Positions 7,531 to 16,055 of a DNA stretch of 64,000 nt are shown piece after piece. This DNA is from Micromonospora sp. RHAY321 (GTDB lineage: Bacteria > Actinomycetota > Actinomycetes > Mycobacteriales > Micromonosporaceae): NCBI RefSeq assembly GCF_023896955.1, contig NZ_JAMHIW010000001.1:310001-374000 (forward strand). Reading direction: 5' to 3'. The translations under genes were made by a program, and so were the position numbers. The notes beneath the pieces were generated by a model. It had not been told where the DNA came from, ran no database searches, and was given only the letters and a program-made list of their open reading frames with translations. Numbering within the stretch: the stretch's first letter is position 1; every line of letters starts with the position of its first letter.

Positions 7531-9395
7531 TGACTGGAAACACCCGCCTGAGCCCGCAGGTCGCAACAGGCATGTTCCTGGGCGCCGCGGTCGGCGACGC
7601 GCTCGGCTGGCCGCAGGAACCCCGCGGCGGCCTGGTCGGCGGCCAGAAGGAACGCGACCGCGCTAAACCACACATGACCTTCCGCAGCTGGACCCGCCAC
7701 GCCGGCCACTACTCCAGCCGCTACCGCGACCCCGTCCAGCCGGGCGAATACAGCGACGACACCCAACTGCTACTCGCCACTGCCCGCGCCTGCCTGGCCG
7801 GTGACCGCTGGTGGCAGCGGCTCACCGAGGCCGAACTCCCGACCTGGTTGCTCTACCAGCGCGGCGGCGGCGGAGCAGTGCTGCGCGCAGCCGGCGCATG
7901 GGCCTCCGGCCGCCCACCCTGGGACGCTGGAAAGTCCGCCCGCGCCCAAGACGCACTGGCCAGATACCGCAACGCAGGCGCCAACGGCATCGCCATGCGC
8001 ATCGCCCCCCACGTGCTATGGGCCGACACCCCGCGCGCCCTCATTCAACGTGTCGTGCGCGACGGCATCACCACTCACGGCCACCCCCGAGCCCTGGTCG
8101 GCGCACTCGTCTACGCATTCGCCCTACGACACGCCGCCCAGACACAAGCCACCCACGGGTTCGGCGACAGCATCGAAGCCGCAGCCGGCGGCCTAATCGA
8201 CGCCGAGCAGATCCTTTCGGAACTGCCCGCCGGCTGGGCTACCAGCAGCGAGCTCGATCATTTCGCCGACACCTGGCGCGACACCAACAAGGAAACGCAG
8301 CAACTGTTGGAGATCATCGCGGATTCGCTGCAGCACGGCGCGATGAGCAACCCCGAGCAAACCCTCGAACGAATCGGCTGCACCGACCCCAAGACCAACG
8401 GATCCGGGACCGTCACCGCGACAGCCGCGATCTACCTAGCAAGTCGATTCGCTGCCCGCCCACAGGGCGGGCTGCTCACCGCGGCATTCCTGCGTAAAGC
8501 TGACACCGACACGCTCGCTTCAATGACCGCTGCGATACTCGGAGCTCTGCACGGCATCAACTGGCTCGGCGATCTCGCACTCACCGTCCAGGACGCCGCC
8601 TACCTCGTCAAGATCGCCGAACACAGCCAAGCGCGGCATGTGGACCCTCATCACGGGCCGAGCTTCCCGCCACGGCACCTACACGGACAGCTGAAGCACA
8701 CGCTACTCGACGCCTCAGCCAACAACGCCTCTTTGAAGCTCCACGAGTTCCCCGACGGGCGCGGTTTCCGCATTGCCCAGCTCGAGGCCCCTGACGACCG
8801 CGTGCTTCGCACACGACTGCAGCTGAGTGACGGTCAGACCGTCCTCATCGATGCGCCGGTACCTGATTCCCCGCCCCCGCCCCCGCGCGCCGACCATCCC
8901 AGCAGAGACCACGACCAGTCGAGCGCGCCCACGGCGGGCAGCCGCAGGAGCGCCACGGCCGCAGCGAATGAAGACGTACCGCCGGAAGCAGCCGTCATCC
9001 TCGCCGCCCGAAGCCTCACCCGGTCAGCCGCGTTCTACGCCCAACTCACCGGCCGCGACATCCCTGTCCGTTCCGGCACAGCCCGCATCGGTCCAGGGCT
9101 TCTACTCCAGCAACACGCCGCAGACACTCCGATCGACACCGCATCGGTCAGCGTGCAGATCACGGTCAGCCTACTTTCCGACGTGGCACGACGGCTCGGA
9201 CTGGACACCCACCACAGTACAAAAAGCCCTCAGGGCGTCCTCGAAGTCACGGACCCGGATGGACGTACCGTACGGGTCAGCCAACACCGCGCCCGTACTC
9301 AAAGGGACATGAAGTTAGAACGTCGAGAAGCCCAGCCAACTAGTGATGTTGTAACAGTGGAGCCCAAGGAGTGGCCTGCAACCCGAAAGCGATAG
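7527..9395 (+). CDS. ADP-ribosylglycohydrolase fused to VOC-like domain
   Basis: This 622-aa protein has an ARH/DraG-type hydrolase at residues about 10-370: GDALGWPQE at 23-31, YSDDTQ at 75-80 (metal-binding Asp pair), GNGIAMRIAP-like GANGIAMRIAP at 151-161, THGHP at 183-187 and ADTDTLASM at 325-333 (second metal site). These are the dinuclear Mg site motifs of enzymes that remove ADP-ribose. After a Pro-rich linker (449-453) the C-terminus at about 486-587 resembles a glyoxalase/bleomycin-resistance (VOC) fold, with RSLTRSAAFYAQLTG and a DPDGRTVRVS end. The start overlaps the DarT-like gene stop by ATGA. It is most likely the antidote that reverses DarT modification. The ARH assignment is firm; the VOC assignment is a weaker pattern call. 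Confidence 0.82.
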   Translation: MMTGNTRLSPQVATGMFLGAAVGDALGWPQEPRGGLVGGQKERDRAKPHMTFRSWTRHAGHYSSRYRDPVQPGEYSDDTQLLLATARACLAGDRWWQRLTEAELPTWLLYQRGGGGAVLRAAGAWASGRPPWDAGKSARAQDALARYRNAGANGIAMRIAPHVLWADTPRALIQRVVRDGITTHGHPRALVGALVYAFALRHAAQTQATHGFGDSIEAAAGGLIDAEQILSELPAGWATSSELDHFADTWRDTNKETQQLLEIIADSLQHGAMSNPEQTLERIGCTDPKTNGSGTVTATAAIYLASRFAARPQGGLLTAAFLRKADTDTLASMTAAILGALHGINWLGDLALTVQDAAYLVKIAEHSQARHVDPHHGPSFPPRHLHGQLKHTLLDASANNASLKLHEFPDGRGFRIAQLEAPDDRVLRTRLQLSDGQTVLIDAPVPDSPPPPPRADHPSRDHDQSSAPTAGSRRSATAAANEDVPPEAAVILAARSLTRSAAFYAQLTGRDIPVRSGTARIGPGLLLQQHAADTPIDTASVSVQITVSLLSDVARRLGLDTHHSTKSPQGVLEVTDPDGRTVRVSQHRARTQRDMKLERREAQPTSDVVTVEPKEWPATRKR

Positions 9396-9715
9396 TCCCG
9401 AGACCAGCATCGCAACTAGGTTCGCCAACGCGAGCAGCCACACCGCGGGCCGCTCGGCGGAAACGGGCATCGGTTGGATGGGCCCGATGCAGAGTGGCAG
9501 GGAGTGGACCATGTTCACCCACGTCACCCGCACCCTCGTTCCCCAGCCCAGGACGAACCCCAGTATGCGACCGGCGGTCGTCCACGGGGACCCGCGTTGG
9601 CACCGGTTGACCCCGGTTGTCATCCGCTGGAGAGCACACACCGCGCACACCATTGAAAATCAACGACATTCCGTCGCTTACCACCGTAGGCGGCCCAACA
9701 CGATGAGGCATTAGT
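9396..9715. other. 320-bp convergent intergenic region
   Basis: This lies between the convergent ARH and vsr genes. No gene is supported. A short minus-strand hydrophobic frame (9340-9460, AVWLLALANLVAMLVSG) might be the relic of a small membrane protein. Short blocks near 9608-9635 resemble the non-coding stretch near 905-965. Confidence 0.35.
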
Positions 9716-10519
9716 TCAGACGGCAGACAGAGCGATCTCGTCTGCTGGGGTCGTGGATCCACGAACAACCTTCTCGATCCGGCCGGCCGCATCAACGGGG
9801 CTCTCGTGTTCCCAGATTCGGATCACCGTCCAGCCGGCGCCGGCGAGTAACTGATCGGTCTCCCGGTCACGTGCGCGGTTCCGGTCGATCTTCTCTCGCC
9901 AGAACTGTTCGTTGGCGCGGGCGGGGCGATAGTGCTCGGGGCATCCGTGCCAGTAGCAGCCGTCAACGAACACCGCGACGCGGGCGGTGGGGAAAACCAA
10001 GTCAGCTGTGCGCCGCAGTGCGGCCAGTGGGCGAGCGTTGACCCGATATCGCAAACCCGCTTTATGTACGAGCGAGCGTATCCGACGTTCGGGGCCGGTG
10101 TCGCGAGCCTTGTTGGCACGCATCACGGCTCGCACGGCCGGACTCTTCGCCCATGAGGTCTGGGCGGTGTCCAACGTAGCGAGAAGTCCCAGGCCCCAGG
10201 CGAGGCGCCACCCCTCGGCCAGATTCTCGCGCCGGGTGGCATGCTCGACCTCCCCGAGGTAGCGGGCGGGTGAGCGGCCACGATCTGACCATCGCAGATA
10301 GGCGCGGATTCGTCGCGTTCGTGGTAGCAGTTTGAGTTCGACGGAGGCGCGTGCCTGGCGTCCATCGCCCAGATCGACCCAGCGGCGGTCGGGTCCGCCG
10401 GCGGCCCGGTCCTGCTCGGTCGAAGCCGCTTGTCGGCTGCGACCCTTTCGTCCCTTCCAGGCCCTCGGATCTGGTGGCTTGTCCGCCCAACGCTGGTCGG
10501 ACCGCGCCGATGATGTCAC
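9716..10519 (-). CDS. vsr: Vsr very short patch repair endonuclease, long form
   Basis: This is a 267-aa protein. The Vsr core occupies residues about 121-250, with RDTGPERRIRSLVH near 139-152, a DLVFP strand with Asp173, VAVFVDGCYWHGCPEH at 181-196 (the zinc-site/active-site region) and IWEHE near 236-240. Vsr nicks at T:G mismatches that arise when 5-methylcytosine deaminates, so it normally accompanies a C5 methyltransferase. Here its start overlaps the methyltransferase stop by 4 bp. The N-terminal 120 residues are an extension beyond the roughly 140-aa E. coli protein and carry a VELKLLPRTRRIRAYLRW segment of unknown role. Confidence 0.9.
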   Translation of the reverse strand: MTSSARSDQRWADKPPDPRAWKGRKGRSRQAASTEQDRAAGGPDRRWVDLGDGRQARASVELKLLPRTRRIRAYLRWSDRGRSPARYLGEVEHATRRENLAEGWRLAWGLGLLATLDTAQTSWAKSPAVRAVMRANKARDTGPERRIRSLVHKAGLRYRVNARPLAALRRTADLVFPTARVAVFVDGCYWHGCPEHYRPARANEQFWREKIDRNRARDRETDQLLAGAGWTVIRIWEHESPVDAAGRIEKVVRGSTTPADEIALSAV

Positions 10520-11820
10520 GGCTGGCTCTCGGCCTTATCGAGCGCGGCGGCGATGGCTCGGGCGAAAAACTCGCCAAGCATGACGGGAACGGCGTTACCG
10601 AGTTGGCGCATCTGCTCACCGCGAGGGCCGACGAGCTTCCAGTTGTCGGGGAAGGTCATGACTCGCGCTGTCTCGCGCACCGTCATGTATCGGTGCCGGT
10701 AAGCGTACGGCGATCCGTCGATGGGTTCGGGAAGCAGGTCGTCGGTCAACAGCACCGACTCCCCGCCGGGTACGCCGTGCACTCCGGCTTTGACTGTCTT
10801 CGCTGGTCGGTCGAGCTCGTTCGGGGTGTGGCCCGCGTAGATGCGTGCGTCCGGCCAGCCGATGTGGTCGGTGAATCCACCGAGCCGGTACTCCCGTCGG
10901 TCGAGTCGATCCCAAGGCACCGGGGGGAGGGGGCGCTGGTCATCAAGACCTTTAGTGGCGTCCCGGAGGGTGCGCCATGGAAGCGTGTTGTCAGTCTTGG
11001 GAGGGGTGATCGGTAGTCGCGACATGACACGTTGACGCACGTGGCCAGGGACGTCCGGATGCCGCTCCCAGTAGGAGCCGTCCAGCATCGACCGGATCAA
11101 CGCGGCTTCCGAGTATGGCGGGCGCACGGCCTTCTGGAAGCCCTTGATGTCGACGCCGAGGTCTGATCTGAACGCCACGATGATGATTCGGTTACGGATC
11201 TGTGGGACGCCGTAGTCGGCCGCGTTCACCGTCGTGGTTACGACCTCGTACCGTCGCTTCGGGTCTGACGGCTCCTCATCCAGTCGCTTCCGCAGCACCT
11301 CGTCGTGCTCCCGCCACGTGGTGCCGTCGTCGCGTTCCTCAAACGGCAGACGCAACTCCCGCTCGATGTAGTCGAAGTACGGTTTGAAGGAGGGTCGCAG
11401 CAGGCCTCGGACGTTCTCGCATATGACCGCCTTGGGCTGGATCTGGCGGATGGCGCGGAACATCTCCGGGAACATGTTGCGCTTGTCCTCGTCACCCTTG
11501 GCGACGCCGCCCAAGCTGAAGGGCTGGCAGGGCGGCCCCCCAGCGAGTAGGTCAACGCGATCCCACAAGTAGTCGAACTTGATGTCGCGCACGTCCCCCT
11601 CGACGATGGGCCATCGCTCGCCGGGGGCAGGGATGCGCTCGGTCTCGCCGCGTGAGCTCGCGGCGTTGGCCTTGAGGGTCTCGCACGCGTACTTGACGAG
11701 CTCGTTGACCAAGAGGGGCCGGAAGCCCGCTCGATGGACGGCCATCGCGAGGCCACCGCCACCGGCGAAAAGCTCCACCGAGGTGCGGTCCCTGATCGGG
11801 TCTGCTGGCGGCTCAGACAT
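10516..11820 (-). CDS. C5 cytosine DNA methyltransferase
   Basis: This 434-aa protein has all the core m5C methyltransferase motifs: SVELFAGGGGLA (motif I, SAM binding) at 14-25, AGGPPCQPFS (motif IV) at 93-102 with nucleophile Cys98, ENVRG (motif VI) at 135-139, YGVPQIRNR (motif VIII), and GNAVPV (motif X) near the C-terminus. The variable target-recognition region lies between motifs VIII and IX (about 225-350). It is translationally coupled to vsr downstream. An Eco29kI-like endonuclease sits nearby at 12455 on the same strand, so this is probably the protecting methylase; Eco29kI itself recognises CCGCGG, but the specificity here is not provable from sequence alone. Confidence 0.92.
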   Translation of the reverse strand: MSEPPADPIRDRTSVELFAGGGGLAMAVHRAGFRPLLVNELVKYACETLKANAASSRGETERIPAPGERWPIVEGDVRDIKFDYLWDRVDLLAGGPPCQPFSLGGVAKGDEDKRNMFPEMFRAIRQIQPKAVICENVRGLLRPSFKPYFDYIERELRLPFEERDDGTTWREHDEVLRKRLDEEPSDPKRRYEVVTTTVNAADYGVPQIRNRIIIVAFRSDLGVDIKGFQKAVRPPYSEAALIRSMLDGSYWERHPDVPGHVRQRVMSRLPITPPKTDNTLPWRTLRDATKGLDDQRPLPPVPWDRLDRREYRLGGFTDHIGWPDARIYAGHTPNELDRPAKTVKAGVHGVPGGESVLLTDDLLPEPIDGSPYAYRHRYMTVRETARVMTFPDNWKLVGPRGEQMRQLGNAVPVMLGEFFARAIAAALDKAESQP

Positions 11821-11973
11821 GGCAGGAGCATACCGCGGAGTTATGGATCTTGAAAAGAGGCTCTCCGGAGCGCCACCGCTCGCGAGAGGGCGCCCGGGAC
11901 CGGGTCGGCAACTGGAGCCCGCTCGCAGGCGACGTCGTGGATGTGCTTTGGTTACGCCAGCGAAGGAGGGGCG

Positions 11974-12399
11974 ATGGCGACCTGGCAGGTCGGTCCGTTC
12001 GACAACGACGAGGCGGTCGAGTGGTGCGGAGTCCTGGAGGCGATCGCACCTGATCGGCGCACCGATCTGGCGCGCCGCGCACTCGAGGCGGCCGTGCCAG
12101 CCGGACGCGCCCCCACCGTGGGCGAGGCCGCTCGAGCGGTCGCGGCGGCCGCGACGATACTGCAGTCGCTCACCGGCGCGTCGGTCTCGGACTCGGCCTA
12201 CGCTCCGCGGTTCCTCCTCGGCCGACGGGACATTCGGGTCAACGCATCGCTGCGGGACTTGGCCACGCGCGCACTCGACGGAGTGCTCGAAGACGGCTCG
12301 ACCTGGCGCCTCGGGTGGGCTGGTGACGTCGAGGAGGAAGATGCGCTAGCCGTTATCGAGGAGCTTCGAGCAAACCTCGCATCAGCGGTGGTGCTGTAG
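11974..12399 (+). CDS. DUF4259 domain protein
   Basis: This encodes 141 aa beginning MATWQVGPFDNDEAVEW, the characteristic opening of DUF4259 proteins (typically M-G-T-W-G-x-G-P-F-D-N-D). The start is chosen at ATG 11974 because GAAGGAGGGG lies just upstream. The rest is helical and acidic, ending in a conserved-looking EEEDALAVIEELRANL. The function of DUF4259 is unknown. It lies between the methyltransferase and the endonuclease but on the opposite strand to both, so it may be a passenger or an accessory to the restriction system. Confidence 0.75.
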   Translation: MATWQVGPFDNDEAVEWCGVLEAIAPDRRTDLARRALEAAVPAGRAPTVGEAARAVAAAATILQSLTGASVSDSAYAPRFLLGRRDIRVNASLRDLATRALDGVLEDGSTWRLGWAGDVEEEDALAVIEELRANLASAVVL

Positions 12400-12454
12400 G
12401 CGGCCAAGCTGGTCCCCGTCAGCGTGACATAACGTTGACGCGAGCCACTGGTGC

Positions 12455-13396
12455 TCAGAACAACCCGCCCGCCGCCACGCCGTCATCCGGCGCGTCCGCG
12501 ACGACAGCGTCAGCCTCGACAGACGCTTTGTCGTTCTCAGCGGTAGTGAAGCTACCAGCCGCGAGCTGACCTAGGTCGCTGAGGAAGTCCGCCAGGATCG
12601 CCTCAAGCGTCGCGTGCGGCGGCACCCGCTTGAGATGGCCCTCGATCTCACTCCTGATCTGGCTTTCCGGCTTCTGATCCTCCGCGAGGCCACTGGCCCA
12701 TTGCCTGCCAGGGTGCAGAGTGTCCCAGGGGGATCGCTTGTTCGCGCGGGTGGTGGCACTGTCCCCGTGCTTGCCCAGGCCGTAGCAGATCCTGATCTCG
12801 TTGTTCCAGATGGGCTTGAAGAAGTTGATGAGGTACTCCTCAGCCGCACGCTGGTATCCCGTCTGCACGATTAGGAAACGGCAATCGAAGTCCTCGTCGC
12901 GCAGCGTCGAGGTGGCCTTGGCGATGTTCTTCTTATGCTCGTTGAGGCGATCGAACAGGCTCGTTCCCTGGCTGACCGCGTCCTTCGCCGCGACGTCCTT
13001 GGGGTCGGCCTTGCCGACGTATATCGGTTGTTCCGTGCCAGAGAGCAGTGAGTAAGCGTCGAAGGGACCCTTGTAGTAAAGCGCGTAGACGCCGGCACCG
13101 TAGAAGGGCTGAAGGGAGACCAATGGATGCCGCTGCTGAGCGATCGTTGTTAGCGCGACGATGCGACCAGTGGTGGCCGGAGCGCTGGGGTCGAAGAGGC
13201 TGGTGGGTCTCAAAACTGGATCAAGGTGACTCACTGCCCGTTCGAGCCGGCTCACCTCGGCCGTTAGCGCCTTGCGCAGCGCGTTACGTGCGGAGGTTCG
13301 GCTCGGAGGAGTAACCGACTCCAAGTCGTCTACCAGGGCCGCGAGCTGCTTGACGACATGTGTGGCGGGGTCACCGTGGGGAGTCGGCAAAGACAC
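12455..13396 (-). CDS. Eco29kI-family GIY-YIG restriction endonuclease
   Basis: This 313-aa protein has a GIY-YIG nuclease core: FYGAGVYALYY at 98-108 (GVY), PIYVGKA at 124-130 (YVG), LFDRLNEH at 147-154 supplying the catalytic Arg150 and His154, then EEYLI at 186-190 with the metal-binding Glu and FKPIWNN at 193-199. These residues and a WDTLHPGR segment match the Eco29kI type II endonuclease family, homodimeric enzymes that cut DNA with Mg. The 90-aa N-terminal extension is helical. It pairs with the C5 methyltransferase at 10516. The gene ends about 55 bp from the convergent DUF4259 gene. Confidence 0.85.
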   Translation of the reverse strand: MSLPTPHGDPATHVVKQLAALVDDLESVTPPSRTSARNALRKALTAEVSRLERAVSHLDPVLRPTSLFDPSAPATTGRIVALTTIAQQRHPLVSLQPFYGAGVYALYYKGPFDAYSLLSGTEQPIYVGKADPKDVAAKDAVSQGTSLFDRLNEHKKNIAKATSTLRDEDFDCRFLIVQTGYQRAAEEYLINFFKPIWNNEIRICYGLGKHGDSATTRANKRSPWDTLHPGRQWASGLAEDQKPESQIRSEIEGHLKRVPPHATLEAILADFLSDLGQLAAGSFTTAENDKASVEADAVVADAPDDGVAAGGLF

Positions 13397-13697
13397 TCTG
13401 CGAGGCTACACGAGCCCTGCGTGCCGCTTGCGTCGCGCGATGTAGTCGGCGACATGACCAGCACCGCACCCAACTTCATTGACTCACGAGACCCAGACCG
13501 ATAGGGCGCGATCGATCAGGGTGACAACGCAGCCGAGCCGCCGCCCGGAGCCGCGACCGTCGTGAGGCAGCGTCGCTCCAGCAGGATGTCGGAGCCGTCG
13601 TCTAGCCTCAGCCGACACCCGTGGCGCGGGGTTTCGTGATATCAAGCGACTTGCCATCTGGTCGCCCAGCGGCGCGACACAACTGGAGACACCACAT
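13397..13697. other. 301-bp divergent promoter region
   Basis: This separates the divergent endonuclease and MORC-like ATPase genes and must hold both promoters. No gene, repeat or obvious operator is seen. Confidence 0.4.
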
Positions 13698-16055
13698 ATG
13701 AAGATCACGCCCTCCGCCCGGATCCTGAGCATGCTAGGTGAGATCGACTTCGATCCTTGGCAGTGCGTCGCGGAGTTGATCGACAACTCGTTCGACGACT
13801 TCACCGAGATCGTGCGGGCGGACCAGCCGTGGGCGGGCGGATTCAAGGTCCGGGTCAGCCTCCCGGGACCCACGAAGTCCTCCGACGCGCGCCTGGAGAT
13901 CGCCGACACAGGCCGAGGTATGAGCCGTGACATCCTCGAGATGGCCGTGCGCGCGGGATGGTCCAGCAACGACCGCTACGACAAGCTAGGCCTCTTTGGC
14001 ATGGGCTTCAACGTGGCCACCGCGCGCCTGGGTCGCCGCACCCGCATCCTCACCACCCGTCCCGGCGATGCCGAATGGATCGGCGTTGAGATCGACCTTG
14101 ACGAGATCGGTGACGACTTCGAGGCCACTGACATCACTGAACCCAAACTCGACCCGCACGACCACGGTACTCGGATCGAGATCAGCAAGCTTGACGGGGA
14201 CCGAGCCGACTGGTTGCGGCGCAACGCCAACAACCTCCGCAAGACCCTAGGCAGCGTCTACGCCTGGCTCCTGGAGAACCGACCCTTCGAACTGTATGTG
14301 CAGGGTGTGCGGGTCAAGCCCCGTCGCCACTGTCGGTGGGGCGAGGATCGATCGATCACCTACGGCGCGGGCGCCAAGGCCGAAACCATCCCCGCCTACA
14401 TCGCGATCAACGAGAAGTACGCCGACGCTGACGCCTGCGCCGACTGCGGTAACTGGCAGGAGCCCGACCGCGGTGCTTGCCAGCGGTGCGGTGGTGGCCG
14501 TCTAACCCGACGCGAGCGGCGCCTACATGGCTGGCTTGGTGTGCAGCGGCACCTGGACAAGCGCGAGTTCGGATTCGACTTCCTCCGTAACGGCCGCAAG
14601 ATCCTTCAATGGGACAAGCGAGTCTTCGACTGGCAGAACCCGAACGATCCGCTGAGCCTGGTCGACACGGAGTATCCCATCGAGCTCGCCAACCAGGGCG
14701 GTCGGCTCATTGGCGAGATCCACCTCGACCACGTGCCGGTCGTATACCAGAAGAACGCCTTCGACTATGGAGATCGTGGCTGGCGGGCGGCGATCGACTA
14801 TATCCGGGGGTCGGGCCCCCTACAGCCGGAGAAGGCCAAGCGCCTCGGGTATCCGGAGAACGACAGTCCGCTGGGCCTGTTGTACAAGGGCTTCCGACGT
14901 AACGCTGTCGGCAAGCGACACCTGATTCCCGGCGACGGCCACGGGCCCATCCACGATGAGACCCGTCGCTGGGCGCAGCGGTTCCACGACGGCGACCAGC
15001 GCTATCAGAACGACGACCTGTGGTGGGAAGCCGTCGAGAGTCATGAAGCGCGGGCCAAACGCGGCAAGCTCGACACCGCCCAGCAGGACAATCCCGCCAC
15101 CCACGACGAGGCGGCCGTCCTGGAGGCGCTCGGCCTGTCCAGTGGGTCGGGATCGACCGGCGGACCCACGGGGTCGGATGCGACCACGACGCTCACGGCG
15201 AAGAATCGGCCCGTCACCGTGCCGACGCCGAGGAGGGAGACCAGCCAGGAGCGCATCGAGCGCCTTCGCGCGGACTCCGAAGTCATGCCGGAACTGTCAC
15301 GCGACTTCGGCCTCGCCCGCCTTGGTCACTTGACCGTCGAAACGCGACGTCTGTCCAGTGCCCGGCTGGTCGATGAGGACGGCCAGACGACCCCGGTGTT
15401 GCTGGTCCAGGGTCCAGGTGGCAGTGCCACCGCCTTCGTCGATCCGGTCCATGAGGCGTTCGCGAAGCTCGGTGCTGACGTGACCGAGCCTTTGTTGATT
15501 GAGATCGCCGCCGTGCTGAGAGTGCGGGCAGACAGCTCGACGAGCCTGTCCCAGTTGGTCGCGTCGCTGCGGGCGGAGTGCCTTCCCCACACCGCCCTCA
15601 ACGCCCACGCCGTCGTCGGTGAGGCGCGAGAGCTGCTCAGCGTCATTCGCGCGCGCATGGCCGCCTGCGTCCAAGACGAACCTCGTCGCGCCTTTCAGTA
15701 CTTGAGCCCCGACGAGGTCAGCAGCGTCGAGAACGACATGATCGCCAACGGCATGGTCTCCCGCACCGCCACCCTCGGCGAGGACGGCGACTTCGTCCTG
15801 CACGCTCCGCCTCTCTACCTGGTGACACTTTTGGAGTCTTGGCCCGAGGCGTTCATGGACGGCAAGACGTTCAGCAACCCCTACGCCACGTTGACCTCCC
15901 GCGCTGCCGCCCGGTTGAGCCTCGCCCGCACGGCCGGTCCGCTCGGTGACGTCGCGATGCTGGTGGAGCACCCGAACGCGGACAACCCGCTGATCTTGCA
16001 GCGAACTCGTCTAAGTGTGCGGATGCTCGACGACCAACTCGCGGTCGGAGCATGA
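13698..16055 (+). CDS. MORC/MutL-like GHKL ATPase with zinc ribbon
   Basis: This 785-aa protein has a GHKL ATPase domain at the N-terminus: the N box ELIDNSFDD (Glu26, Asn30), the G1 box IADTGRGM at 68-75, and the G2 box GLFGMGFN at 98-105. A zinc ribbon with Cys247/Cys250 and Cys261/Cys264 is inserted after the ATPase/S5 region. The C-terminal part (about 480-785) is of unknown fold. ATPases of this MORC-like class are known in prokaryotic restriction-modification loci, where they are thought to clamp or remodel DNA for a partner nuclease. The stop overlaps the next gene's ATG by 4 bp, so the ATPase and the nuclease-helicase are made together. Confidence 0.85.
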   Translation: MKITPSARILSMLGEIDFDPWQCVAELIDNSFDDFTEIVRADQPWAGGFKVRVSLPGPTKSSDARLEIADTGRGMSRDILEMAVRAGWSSNDRYDKLGLFGMGFNVATARLGRRTRILTTRPGDAEWIGVEIDLDEIGDDFEATDITEPKLDPHDHGTRIEISKLDGDRADWLRRNANNLRKTLGSVYAWLLENRPFELYVQGVRVKPRRHCRWGEDRSITYGAGAKAETIPAYIAINEKYADADACADCGNWQEPDRGACQRCGGGRLTRRERRLHGWLGVQRHLDKREFGFDFLRNGRKILQWDKRVFDWQNPNDPLSLVDTEYPIELANQGGRLIGEIHLDHVPVVYQKNAFDYGDRGWRAAIDYIRGSGPLQPEKAKRLGYPENDSPLGLLYKGFRRNAVGKRHLIPGDGHGPIHDETRRWAQRFHDGDQRYQNDDLWWEAVESHEARAKRGKLDTAQQDNPATHDEAAVLEALGLSSGSGSTGGPTGSDATTTLTAKNRPVTVPTPRRETSQERIERLRADSEVMPELSRDFGLARLGHLTVETRRLSSARLVDEDGQTTPVLLVQGPGGSATAFVDPVHEAFAKLGADVTEPLLIEIAAVLRVRADSSTSLSQLVASLRAECLPHTALNAHAVVGEARELLSVIRARMAACVQDEPRRAFQYLSPDEVSSVENDMIANGMVSRTATLGEDGDFVLHAPPLYLVTLLESWPEAFMDGKTFSNPYATLTSRAAARLSLARTAGPLGDVAMLVEHPNADNPLILQRTRLSVRMLDDQLAVGA

